DNA of 64,000 nucleotides from assembly GCF_964019385.1 (NCBI RefSeq), contig NC_088645.1, positions 18,683,180 through 18,747,179 on the forward strand, given 5' to 3'. Shown piece by piece: positions 44,514-55,309 of the stretch. Below the pieces are notes generated by a model. It saw only the letters and a program-made list of their open reading frames with translations. It did no database searches and was not told the DNA's origin. Source of the stretch: Sycon ciliatum. Lineage: Eukaryota; Porifera; Calcarea; Leucosolenida; Sycettidae. Every line of letters begins with the position of its first letter. Position 1 is the stretch's first letter. A program made the position numbers and the translations under genes.

Positions 44514-45486
44514 TAGGCCTGGGTGGATAATGCTAGTTATTTTGCGGGATAATACTAATGGCAATGCCAGGAAAACTGTATCATAATGCTACTTATAATT
44601 CTGCTGTTCCTCTGTAATGCCAACAATTCACCAGTAGTAAGAAGGGAAAGATGGCTTGGTTTGGGCAGTATTGTGTACGTTTCGTGGTTCTACGTAGACG
44701 GCATGGAAAATGCTGGAAACTCATGATAATAATGCTAATTTTATGCTGCTATTGCTCCATACAATCCCTTGCAGCTAGCTGTCCAGTGAGGAGACCTCTC
44801 GATCTGCTCGCTCATTCACCTGGCATTCAGTAGCACTTCATCGCCAAGGACTTCAATTCAAAACAGTTTTCACACTGCGCTTCAAGACCTTTTCCTCGTG
44901 ACCTTGCTGCAAACGGATGAGCTCTGCTGCGTGTGTTCCCTTTCTGTGAGGCCCAGAAACAGCTAGTTTTTCCGTACTTCGATTGGCTGGGTCGATGTCT
45001 TCCAGGTTCTTCTCGCTATCGCCATCACGACTCTAACTGGAGACGATTTCTTCACCATTTTCCGCAAGCAGCAGCTAGCGAAGAATTTTCGCCATCCCTG
45101 AGTGTAGGAGATGGAATCCGTTCGATCAGCTCAAAAACTCTTCGTTGTGAATAGAGCCGGGAGTAGCAGGGAATATTCTGCCGGAAGCCCTTTGACTTCC
45201 CTGACTGCTGAAACCCTTCCTGCCATGACTCCTATTTCTTCTAACAAGCGAGATATTCTTTGGTTTGGTTCCACTTCACTGCACTCGAGCGTCCACGATC
45301 CACGGGACACAACCTTTTTACAAAACATCATTTTTTCTCCAAAAAAATTATTTTCGCCCTAAGCCTTTTTTGAGTATATAAATGCCACTTTTGCGGATAT
45401 GTAGTGTAATAATGCTAGCATAATGCTCGTTGCAAATCGAACACTATACTGCTACTTATAGTGCTAGTATTATCCGACCAGGCCTA
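44514..45486. mobile_element. hAT-type non-autonomous element (973 bp)
   Basis: Terminal inverted repeats TAGGCCTGG(G)T.GGATAAT.CTAG face each other. The flanks are 8-bp direct repeats, GCGCCTAG (44506-44513) and GCGCTTAG (45487-45494), with one change. Both ends are rich in short motifs such as AATGCTA. No transposase is seen. It shares the TAGGCCTGG terminus with 60440-61126. Confidence 0.8.
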
Positions 45487-45499
45487 GCGCTTAGTGTCC

Positions 45500-48385
45500 A
45501 CAGTTTTCCGACTAAAGTCCAATACTACCGAAAATAGGTCTGCATGTTTATTTCTGCTTGAGGAATAACTAGGTCTGACAGGCTGAAAGCATGCCATTAC
45601 GAGTGTTATCAAGTGAACCACCGAGAGAGCAAACTGAGGTGGTGAACGAAGCTCAAGGTCTGAAACTCCGCCAAAGGGCTTCTGAACAAAAATGAGAATG
45701 ATCACTAACTACTGCGACGAATCAGGTCTCTTGAGTTGAAAATGATACTGTCCTGAGAGCTAGCTACAGTCCATTCATCGGAAACTGGCCCATTAGTTTT
45801 TGAAAAACGGATTTGGGCCGAATTGAGTATCAAAAACCCACTATAAATCTCAAAAATCTGGGTTTTGGATCTGCTTCTCCATACATTTGCCATGGCATAC
45901 CAGTCCTCATTTTGAAAAACCTGGCTGAATTTCTATTTCCCTGTTCTTGGACTTTCCTGGCCTCAAATGTGGCAAGGAGTAATTGCATGGGTAACACAAT
46001 GCAGGATGTACTGTTGTTTTCACGATATCTACAGCTATGTGAGAGAGACACCAAAAAGTTAGGGTGCCAGTTTCCAATGAATGGACTGTAGCACTATTAT
46101 CGCGCGACTCCGCGAAAATTTTCACTTGATCACCATCGTGCCTTGAGTTCCACCAATGAGGCGCGTGGCTTTTAGTTTTACTGTTGTAGGCTTTTAGTCC
46201 AACGTAGTCGCAATGAAATACAATCATGTAGATCTACATGTTTGAACTTTACGGTAGTGCTGAAGCAGTTACCGTACTTGCGCGATTAGAGCCCTCACTT
46301 GAACAGTAGCTAGGTCTACCCTATCTCGAATAGAGCAGTACCCCAGTGTCTGAGGGCCATTGAAACAATAAATCCCTCTCTTGAATAATGCCTCTTTCCC
46401 CCCCCCCCCCCGCTCATAACCAAGCGCACGTGCAAGTAACAGTTAGTTTGCTAGTCTTTTGGTAATTTTTTTGTCCATGTCATCCCACTGGTGGTTTCAG
46501 GATCAAAAATGGCACCTCTTGTTGGCAGGTTATTGCTCGTTCTGTCGAGTCGTGGTAGTTTACTGTACACTTTAGGCTCTGTTTTTCTTTTCCTTCTTTG
46601 TTTTTTATGCTGGATGACGTAAATTTACATGCATTTGAAAAAATGTAGCCCTCTGTTGAATAGTTTCCTCAGTTGAATAGTTTATCAGTGGCCCATCTGT
46701 GATGGACCCTGAAGAGACAGAGCTCCAGGGACACTAATCGCGCGATTATACTATATTTTCAAAGATTGAATAGTAAATTGACTAAGCAATAAATTTTGCT
46801 GTTCAGTTTTTGATTCCTATGCTCTCCTGCATTCATAACAACAATGTGACGCCTTCAATAAAACAACGTTGTTGCTGTGTCAGGTCTACTACAGTACTAG
46901 GCCGGCCAGGTTACTGTTATTAATTCGTCATTTGAACCCTGCGTAGATTTCAAGCTGGCCTTGAAAATAAGGTGTTCGAATGCATTTTAATAATTATTGT
47001 TAGTTTTCATGCGAATTTGATGCTGTGAGTACCGGAGCTGTAAGTAACCACAGCAAGTGATATGCCCAGCCAAGGGGAATCACGGGGCCACGTCTTATGA
47101 ATTCACAAAATGTGTGGACCATTCAATTAAATGTGCTCGTCTTATACATATGTCTCATTCTCATTCTTCATCACCACAGTCTTACACTGCAATCGTCGCT
47201 AATATCTCCCCAAATACCTTGGGGCTTCATCAGGGAGTATAACTTTAAAAGAAGCGTACTTCTTGAAGAGATTGAAGGGCAAACGTATGGAGAGATATGT
47301 ATGACGATTTAAGTATAAGGTGGTGGTGAAGAAGGAGATTGAGACAGGATTACATGGGAGCCTCCGCATAGAGCGGGTCATATTAGGTTTGTGACATCCC
47401 ACAAGACTATCACGTTCATACTGCAAACGTGATATGTGATCATGTTTATTATTATAATGATAATGTGAATATGGTTGAAAAGCAAAGGAACAGTGAAGAA
47501 ATGCGAAGCAGATCCTATTCTAAACCCAGGCCGGAGTCCATGCAACCCTGACGCTGGTTTCGTTGATAGGGTGAAACCGTAATCCACATCTTCTCTATGC
47601 AAAAGAATGTCTTTCATGATGAAAAACAAGAGATGATGTGGGAAAGATATGTTGCGAAATCTGGTACCAAATACAATCAGAAAACGTACAGACGTGCATA
47701 CCGATTTTTTATACTGGTTTTGTATGTTTAGCAAAGTGAGGATCAGACAAAAATAGAGAAAAAACGAGAATATTACAAAAGGTTGTAGTAGATGTAAAGG
47801 TGGTGCATGACGTTATCTGATGGGGTTCGTTGCACTCCCCCTAGCAAAGGACTCGAGTAGGGAAAACAAAATTAATATCAATGTACTGCATTAGCCAGAC
47901 TGATGAACAACACAATGTAATACTTCAAAGTATAATGGAGTGCTATCCTCAATAATCATTGAATGCTGGAAATACATAGGCTGGTGGTTACAACGTGGGG
48001 CAATATGTTACCATACACAACAGGTGTAATATTTACCGGTATACAGTTGATTGAACGAACTTACTGCGAAATGCTAACCACCCAGCTATGCTCTACACTT
48101 TGCGTGGGAGAATGGTTGGGGGACGTGACGTTCCTGATAAGAAAAGGAGGTTTATATCACATCCCCTTTGCGGCTGACTCAACCTGATGCTGTGATCTGC
48201 ATAACATTGGATAACATTTCCTGTTTGCTTCGAGGGAACTGGTAGCTTAAAAGAAGTGCTGTATTCAATACAGAGCTAGAGAAAATGAGCATTAGATTGA
48301 TAGTTGGGACATGTGAATTGCAATTGTTATACTCAAGTAAAAATTATCTCGTCAGGTGGGTCTGTCATTCTTTCTGATTTTGCTA
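45500..48385. other. No gene seen over ~2.9 kb
   Basis: Only short frames. Around 47215-47250 a minus-strand CTGATGA is followed by GCCCC...GGGG, but the GAAA box is missing, so it is at best a ruined hammerhead. Poly-C at about 46396-46412. Confidence 0.4.
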
Positions 48386-48392
48386 TGATCCA

Positions 48393-49871
48393 TCACAAAT
48401 TGGGGGTCTCATATTCTCCTCTTGCATAGTACGGTTCATCACCAAGCTTCGGTGGGCTCCTTACAGGCTCTTTGTCCGATTCCGCTTTTTCTGCTGTGGC
48501 AGTTATGTTTGTAGACGGTGTGCGCAAATTCCGTGGCACAACCTCCGCATAACTGTCTCTGCGAAGGGTAATGTCCAGTCGATCATACTGCGGTTGTTCG
48601 CCAACACCATTCTCCAGCTGTTGTTGTTCACCTCCTGGCGCAAGTTGAGTAGAGGGCTTCGCCTTCGCATCGCTCTTCCCACCATGTAGCGTGTAGCTCT
48701 TTATCATTGTGTCATAGGTAGTGTCTTCCGATAAGACCTGATTCCCATCCACATACTGCACATCTACATCTGAGTACCCGCTTTGGCTGCTGCTCACGTT
48801 AAACCTTACTGGTATATCCTCTGCCACACCATACTGTGGGTTTTCGCACGCTAGGGTACGTGCTTCAATGGGGCCAGGCTCGCCACCGGACGAGTCGCTG
48901 GGAACACGGAGTGCTGATGAAGTGTGCTTTACCTTACAATATAACAGCACTGACAATATGATCCCGAGCAATAGTAAAGCTCCTACACCCGATCCAATCA
49001 TCCAAGTATAGCTCTGTGCCGTGGGCCTGAAACGGTGGGTAGTTGCAGCCCCGACTGTGATTCTCGACTGTGTTGGAGTACTGCGTGCTGGTGACTCCAC
49101 AGCTACTGCGTCATTCACATCAGTGGTTTGTGGCCTTTGTGCGTGACTGGATGAGGCTGGAGGTGGATCTGGAAAACAGAGAGATTAAGAAAATCACAAG
49201 TCGCGTGAGACTCGGTTAAAGGCAGAGATTTCCGCATCTGTAGGAACGTCGCCACCCTTCAAAGATCCAGGCGCAGATGCAGCTATGTGAAACAGGCTTT
49301 GTTTATTTTGTTGAATGAGCAAAACTATTGTACAAAACCTGTACCCAGAACAAATTCCAATCACACCACTCTATTAACGTCGGGCAGCATTCGTGCCACT
49401 TCCAGAGCCTACAATTGTATATGGCCTTGCAAATCGAGGGCGTCAAATGTGAAATATGGGACACATTTCACCTGCTAGATCTGTAATTGTACAGGTCCAA
49501 TTTCGGTGCCTTTGTAAGGAGTCAATGACGACATGATCATTATACTCTCTTACCCCTAGAAGTGGTCACTTCTGTGTCGATTAGAATAGTAGTGTCTTGG
49601 CTTGATGGGAGTGAAGGCGTATTCGACATTCCAGAATCAACCACTTGGACCAGTTCCGATGTCAATATTGTGGCTGAAGGTGTTGATGAAGAGGTAACTA
49701 GTGAGACAGAGGTCAATAAAGGGCCTTCATCTGTCGTAATTCCTTCGGATGGTGACGTTTTGGTTGACGCAAAGGATGTGGAAGCCACGGATGAAAGCGG
49801 GGTCACTGTCGATGCATGGACGCTTTGAGACGGCGATATGGTGGCTGAAGCAATGTGAGAAGAAGACACCA
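48393..49871 (-). CDS. Type I membrane receptor, locus D: Ser/Thr stalk exon plus membrane/tail exon (partial)
   Basis: Exon 49554-49871: acceptor GATTTGACATGCAG, 318 nt, phase 1 at both ends, donor GTAAGAG; it encodes a Ser/Thr-rich stalk. Exon 48393-49168: acceptor TCTGTTTTCCAG, same phase, through the stop. It continues the stalk, then a transmembrane helix (WMIGSGVGALLLLGIILSVL) and a ~190-residue tail. The tail has many tyrosines in recognisable contexts: NPQYGV (NPxY type), TTYDTM (YxxM, PI3-kinase-type), PQYDRL and SYAEVV (Yxx-hydrophobic) and a C-terminal GEYETPNL. The tail is unrelated in sequence to loci A and B. A further phase-1 stalk exon upstream at 55162-55293 may belong to the same gene. 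No ectodomain or signal exon is certain. Confidence 0.6.
49185..49285. repeat. Dispersed repeat, matches 14160-14260
   Basis: Intronic copy; see the entry at 14160. Confidence 0.7.
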
Positions 49872-50222
49872 CTGCATGTCAAATCAAGATAAGAAACAAA
49901 GTGGCAAGCTGGCACCAGATCATTTCATAGTCACGTACATATGCATTCAGCCCGGCATTTTTTGAATATACAATGTAGCCGAAAGTGTAAAGTGAATACA
50001 ATATCGCCTGGTGTCTGGATAACTGCATACCCATAAACCAAATATTTCACCAACATCAAGCTAGGGAGGTAGAATATATTACCGCGAAAGACCCAGTCTG
50101 TAGAGTCCCGAAAGTCAAGAAAAATATTATTGAGTGCAGACAGGGAGCGCCTCGTTCTTACAGTACTAGGCAGGAGAGACAAAATGTTTTTCCATTTTAT
50201 TTATTGTAGCATACGTCAGTGT

Positions 50223-50330
50223 ACTGCAACCTCAGGGCGTGTCAGGTATGCCCAATTTAAGTTTGGGCACCCTGTAAGAAGACCTTAGGGTCTGTTGGGA
50301 ATGCCCAAGTAAATATACAAGATATTAAAT
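50223..50330. repeat. Retroelement 3'-tail-like repeat (relative at 60565-60625)
   Basis: GGGCACCCTGTAAGAAGACC and a following GGTCTG.TGGG..TGCCCAGTAAATA block recur, inverted, at 60565-60625, where they are followed by (ATT)n. The pattern suggests the 3' end of a non-LTR element. Confidence 0.5.
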
Positions 50331-50396
50331 AACAATACATGTATATGGGACGACACCTATAGTGAATAAGACCACACAACCCCGACTATAGCCCCA

Positions 50397-50443
50397 GTCT
50401 CCTGATGATTGCTTTTCAGCCGATGAAACTCGTGAGTAGAGAC
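50397..50443 (+). ncRNA. Hammerhead-like motif with imperfect stem II
   Basis: Stem I GTCTC/GAGAC is perfect; the CTGATGA and GAA(A) boxes are intact; stem III ACTC-GT-GAGT is followed by A at the cleavage position. Stem II (TTGC...GCCGAT) forms only with a bulge and a T-T closing pair. It shares the CTGATGAT...TGAAACTC design with 25305-25344. Confidence 0.45.
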
Positions 50444-50562
50444 AATTAATCACTTTTTTGTCCCACCGGATTTTCGTGTGTACTAGGCTCTGCACGCTGT
50501 GTATCGAGCACTGTGACCGGTAGTCAAGGTTCTTCTGTAAAATACAATACAAATGCTGGTGG

Positions 50563-50625
50563 TGACAGTGGTTTTTTCTTCAGACTTTTCCCGTTTTCCT
50601 CTTTCCCTCAAACCAGTTAAAATAA
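50563..50625 (+). repeat. Stray fragment of the 281-bp tRNA-like unit
   Basis: GGTGGTGACAGTGG then TTTTTTCTTCAGACTTTTCC and CTCTTTCCCTCAAACCAGT match the array at 36731-37926, ending in an A-rich tail just before the MITE. Confidence 0.75.
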
Positions 50626-50641
50626 AATACGAGTTAACTTA

Positions 50642-50859
50642 CTGTAAGACCGGAAAGTCTAAGAAGTCACAAAGTGTAACGTTTTAACAACCAATTCTTT
50701 TTCGTTATTATTTTGATGAAACGTTATCTTGAGATGTTTGTGTAAAGATGCGCATACAGTTGGGTGGCCTGGTAGCAATCGCTAAACTTTCTGAACTTTA
50801 TCATGCCTAAATCACAAAAACGTTAAACATTTTCGTCGTTAAACTTTCCGGCTTTACAG
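50642..50859. mobile_element. MITE (218 bp), TA target duplication
   Basis: Termini CTGTAAGACCGGAAAGT and (complement of right) CTGTAAAGCCGGAAAGT, flanked by TA at 50640-50641 and 50860-50861. Half of another copy is at 34654-34770. Confidence 0.75.
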
Positions 50860-51269
50860 TATACAATACAATACATTGCAATTTATAACACAAAACTATA
50901 CATTACAACTACTGGTAGGGAAAAGAGAACGTGAGTATTGTGGAAAGCCTCCTCCAAGACAAAAATGGTAGACCAATACGAATGAGAACACACGTCAGGT
51001 ACTTAAACTTCTCCTCAGATGATGTACAGGCAAAGAGCAGGTAGATAAGAACATCGCGGCAAGGGAATCGTCGCCTACACAGTGGGATATAATGTCAGAT
51101 ATTGTGCGTTATTTATTACTAGAGTTGCAAAAGGGCGTCCGCATATGTATCTGTACAATGAATTAAGCGTAGTGCCTTCTAAGTTCGTATTGATGTTCCT
51201 CGGGCGAACATTGACTAGTTGTTGGAGGTGACGGCGTTGTGAATAGCTACTGGCTCTAAATGTCACGAC

Positions 51270-52120
51270 TCCATGAAGGACTCTGACTCACGCCTCTACC
51301 TGGGGCTTCACGAAGTGTTTGTCGTGCTGGAAACAAATCGTCTCTGTGAGTTTGTATCCCTGGTGATGTTTTTGCCCTGGATAGCAGTATATAAGCGGTA
51401 CTTTTCAGGCCCACCCTTCCTCGGCCTACTCAAGCTGAACTCATGAGGGGTGAATTCCCCTAAACGCTGTGTATTGATCAGGGAGTGGTGCTCTCTTGCA
51501 GGTTTGCCAAGTGGGAGGTGCGACGTTCTCCTCGTGTGCTCCAGAGGGCAGTCGTGAGTCAGTTAAGTGTCAAGTTCGGCAAGAAGCGTATGTTCCTAGT
51601 TGGAACAACCAACTTCATGACTATTACCGCGGAAGAAGCAACTTCTAAGTTCGTATTGTTCTCCCGCACGCGGGCGTGTGACTAGTTGTTGGAGGTGACA
51701 GCGTTGTGACTAGCTACTGGCTCTCAACGTATGTTGAGCACAACTCCAAGAGAGACTCTGACTCAAGCTGCTACCAGGAGCTTCACGAAGTGTTTTGGAT
51801 ACGAAGTGTCCCTGTAAGTCTGTACCCATGGGGATGGTTTGGCATGGAGAGCAGGATATAAGTTGTGCTTTTCAGGCACCGTCTTCCTCAGACTACTCAA
51901 GCTCACCTGATGAGGGGTTAGTTTTCCGAAACACTGTGTATGGAGCAGGGAGTGGTGTTTTCTCGCAGGTTTGCCGAGAGAAGGTGCGACGTTCTCTTCA
52001 TGTTCCCCGGACGGCAGTCGTGAGTCAGTCAAGTGTCAAGTTTGGCAAGAAGCGTGTGTTCCTAGTTGAAGCAACCAACTTCATGACTATTACCGCCGAA
52101 GTCGCAACTTTCTAAGTTCG
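51270..52120 (+). repeat. Two tandem ~460-bp units of a hammerhead-bearing repeat
   Basis: Matched landmarks occur in both halves: GAGACTCTGACTCA-type start, GGGAGTGGTG.T.TC..GCAGG, GCAGTCGTGAGTCAGT and CAACTTCATGACTATTACCG. The second unit holds a readable hammerhead (51901-51946). In the first, the core has decayed but GGGG/CCCC of stem II survives. Relatives lie at 30365-30640 (minus) and, in pieces, near 1965-2030 and 18015-18060. Confidence 0.8.
51901..51946 (+). ncRNA. Hammerhead ribozyme (type I), somewhat weakened
   Basis: CTGATGA (51907-51913), stem II GGGG/TTCC (two wobbles), GAA, stem III ACAC-T-GTGT, cleavage-site A at 51940. Stem I pairs GCTC with GAGC after two mismatches next to the core. 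The core is intact, but the imperfect stem I may lower activity. Confidence 0.65.
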
Positions 52121-52121
52121 A

Positions 52122-52200
52122 ATATTTATTTATTTATTTATTGAAGGATTCCCCAAAGGCTTTTCGCCTGTCGAAGGGGTTCCTGTTTTGTTTGATTTAC
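52122..52200 (-). repeat. Retroelement 3' tail with (AAAT)n and hairpin
   Basis: Read on the minus strand: AACCCCTTCGACAGGCGAAAAG, CCTTTGGGGAATCC, then AATAAATAAATAAAT. A stem plus short tandem tail is usual for SINE/LINE 3' ends. Confidence 0.5.
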
Positions 52201-52399
52201 AGTTGGTCGGTTTTGTTCGGCGAATCCAAAACAATCAAACTTTAACTCGGACGGTGAGCCAATATTACCTTAATTTGGCCGTCACAAGAATTCAGCGTAT
52301 TCTTGCAGTTTTTTTTCTTTTGTTTCGGCTTGTATTGGACCAATTAAGCATGTTTATAAGTTTGAACTGAATATGTCCATGCGTTATGGAAATATTTAT

Positions 52400-53510
52400 A
52401 TGTTCCCAAAAGGGAACGTTGGCCGGATCGCGTACCAAAAAGACCCTGGTTTTTATGAAGGGAAGATGCAATATGATAAAATGGATTATGTTGCCTTGTG
52501 TTGCCTAAGTGTTTGTGGAGCAATGCAAACATGAACAAGCAGTAATGGAGAAGAAAACATATGTAATAGTCGTCAAGGAGTGTCCAGCAATGTTTCTTAG
52601 TGTTTTCGGCTGCTACCGTTCGCGTCTCGTATACACCGTGGTATTCGATCAACGATCGAAATGCAGTCGAACTCCACACTTAGAACAGTAACATATCGTG
52701 GTTTGTCTGCACCATTTACAACGACATTGTGTTGTTCACATTCTGTGTTGTCAAACGCCCTTATATTGCACATCAACAGCAAGACACTGGTGCTTCTGGG
52801 CGGGGTCGGCTATAATAAAATAGGACGGCGATCTCGGGATGAAACTGGATGTAGGACGTCGGCTTGGGGCTCGTCGCTGCTTGAAAAATTGGCACTCTCA
52901 GATCAGTTGTAAGACTGTGGAGCCAGACATAAAGAATTACACTGAATCTCTCAAGATTGTCGGTCTCCGAGCTAATGTGGGCCTTGTCCGTATCGCGGGT
53001 ATCGAGCGGTACTTACTCGTCAAATAGTGTTTAGAGATGTACAGGGTGTGTATATCTCGCGATTGGCAAGTGGGTGATGCTGTAGTGATCTCGTGGTGAT
53101 CGTGAAGGGATTTGTCCAGTTCAATTTCAGGACGCCTATTGTAAACACCAGTCTATTTCACCCAACGCGTTGCTCCAGTGGGTTTGCGTTTTTTTTTGCC
53201 GTCGTACTCACTATCAACAGGACAGGCACCAAAATCATCATCCTCTCCATTCGTCACCTGGTAGTTGCCTAGGTCCATATATCTTGCAAGTTCGATGAAA
53301 CTCTTATCATCCGTTGAATCATCTGATTACTACTCTAGTTCATCGTCCATGTTCATATCAACGAGAATGGTGAGCACACATGCTCTTTCCCTGGGCACAG
53401 GAAATTCACTGCATCAGAATCACTGAATCATAAGCCCCATGTAGTGAACTGAGTTGTGAATGTGCAGTGCTCAGGGAAGGAGCAAGTGTGCTCACCACTT
53501 CTTTTTGCTG
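52400..53510. other. No gene established; palindromic GTTCCCAAAAGGGAAC motif
   Basis: The palindrome with flanking TTGGCC.GATC at 52400-52425 recurs inverted at 54092-54120 and again at 54451-54480, so it may be the end of an unrecognised element spanning 52400-54120. Plus-strand frames at 52661-53027 have no known motifs. Confidence 0.4.
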
Positions 53511-53523
53511 CAGGATGCCTTAC

Positions 53524-53730
53524 CCCTATAGCGCTTACGGTCAGATTGCCAGTAATCGGTGGCGCTATAACTAGGTCCTGAAGTGTGTTGGAGTTCTCAA
53601 CAAAGTCGTTAGCTTCCATTGAAATCACTTTTGAGTCCCTTTCCCGAAAGGACTCTGCTACTGTAAACCTTTCCCTCTGCCGTACCACATTACAGCTAAA
53701 GCGATATTTTCTGACAAAAATGCAACCGCG
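53524..53730 (-). CDS. Possible internal exon of an extracellular protein
   Basis: A 207-nt open segment (69 codons, phase 0 at both ends) is bounded by acceptor GATTTTTTCCTCAG and donor GTAAGG. It encodes a plausible secreted-domain sequence with two cysteines early on and an N-glycosylation site in TGNLTVSAI near its end. An alternative donor lies 15 bp earlier. It lies upstream of receptor locus D on the same strand but does not share its phase-1 junctions, so membership is uncertain. Confidence 0.35.
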
Positions 53731-54486
53731 CTGAGGAAAAAATCTTCGAAAGTCCAGGAGAACGGCATAAAGCATCCATACTTTGCTGAATATTGTTCAA
53801 GTGAATCTTGTTACACAAAAGAAAACCTACTTCAGAAGTATATCCCTTTGGAGACTGTTAAGCAATCTTTACTTTGGCAAATTAAAGGCTCGCAACGCAT
53901 TGATGTATTCCGCATGCTAGTGAATCACAAATATATGACCACATTTGGTTACCATGGAGACGGTCCAATCACCATCAAAACATCAAAAACGCTCCATCAG
54001 TTATATATTCACGTTTACGGATATAACAAACAAGTCCTATGCGCTAGATATGCTGGTTCCTGAAATCTGGTGAAAATCAGGTATATCTGAGTCTCGGATC
54101 AGGCCAATGTTCCCTTTTGGGAACATCGAAGAAAGACGGCGGGTTTCTATGTGCTATGACCAAATTTTCGGTGAATCTTCAGGCCAGTTGGGTGGCCATA
54201 GTAGCAGAGTGCACTTCTTACTTGTGGATTAGTCTGATAAAGACTGTTTTTCACACCAGAATTCTCAATTTCTGAAGTACGGCCGAATACCGTAAATTCA
54301 CGACATTTCGCATTATATCCCGATACTCGAAAATTTCAAAAGCCTGACAAATATTCCAAGATTCATGATCATCAGCCTTCTAGATATGTATATAAACCGA
54401 AAATGCGGAAGAAAAATGAATTTCCCTTGACCAAATCGCATGCGGAAAGATATGTTCCCTTTTGGGAATATTGGCCTGATTAAGGT

Positions 54487-54968
54487 TATTATGATGAAGA
54501 AAGGAAAAGGACAAAATGTTACGAGTTATGACAAACTGTCCACCAACGTAAAAAGATCTTATCTTATACAGTCAGCGAGTGCGACAAAATGGCACAAAAT
54601 TGACAAGGAGTACTGAGACATTCGGCGACCTGACACCTAGCTCCAACACTTCTCCAAGGCGCTAACGATCAACCTCCCAACTTGGAAGGCACCGGCTCGG
54701 AAAGGTCAAAGAGGGGAAGGAAAGCGCAACGAAGAAGAGCACGAGCTACGCGCCACGGCAACAAAGAGTGTCGAACGTTAGTTGGAAGGTTGTTGGTTTG
54801 CGCCTTGGAGAAGTGTTGGAGCTAGGTGTCAGGTCGCCGAATGTTTCAGTGTTCCTTGTCAGTTTTGTGCCATTTTTCGCACTCGTTGACTGTATAAGAT
54901 CTGGTTACGTTGGTGGACAGTTTGTCATAACTCGTAACATTTTGTCCTTTTCCTTTCTTCATCATAAT
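54487..54968. mobile_element. Fold-back element with ~175-bp inverted arms
   Basis: Arms of about 175 bp (54487-54670 and 54795-54968) are close inverted copies, starting TTATTATGATGAAGAAAGG at each end, around a ~120-bp centre. A lone arm is at 6690-6830. A diverged relative may occupy 55565-56255. No coding sequence. Confidence 0.8.
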
Positions 54969-55161
54969 AAAAATTTACTGTGACAAAAATACGTTCGACG
55001 TCAAAAGCAGACAACTAACACCAACAGCGATCCCAACATTGACAGGGTTTGGGTTAACTGGGTGTTGGCGGTGGTCGAGAGTTCCCTTCGGGAACTGACA
55101 CGATAGTTTTACTTAATTTTATTTTTATTAAAAAAAACATTTAGAATATTAGTACAGATAC

Positions 55162-55293
55162 CGTTTGGAGCTGTGTTCTTCATGCTGCTTGTCGCTGATA
55201 GCAGTCGTGCAGTCGTTGGCGAAACAGCAGCTTGGGTTTCAATCGGAACTGGCGAGGGTTTTGTCGCCGCCGTGATTATTGCTCCGTTTGAAT
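55162..55293 (-). CDS. Phase-1 Thr/Ser/Ala-rich stalk exon (receptor family)
   Basis: Acceptor TTCCTGTGCTAG, 132 nt (44 codons), donor GTATCT, phase 1 at both ends, as in the other receptor exons. Composition (Thr, Ser, Ala, Pro) fits a glycosylated stalk. It could be an upstream exon of locus D, about 5.3 kb from the next supported exon. Confidence 0.5.
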
Positions 55294-55309
55294 CTAGCAC
55301 AGGAACACA

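Noticed and set aside
47210..47255. Minus-strand CTGATGAAGCCCC...GGGG as a hammerhead
   Set aside because: The GAAA box is absent (AGATATT follows stem II), so it could only be a decayed relic.
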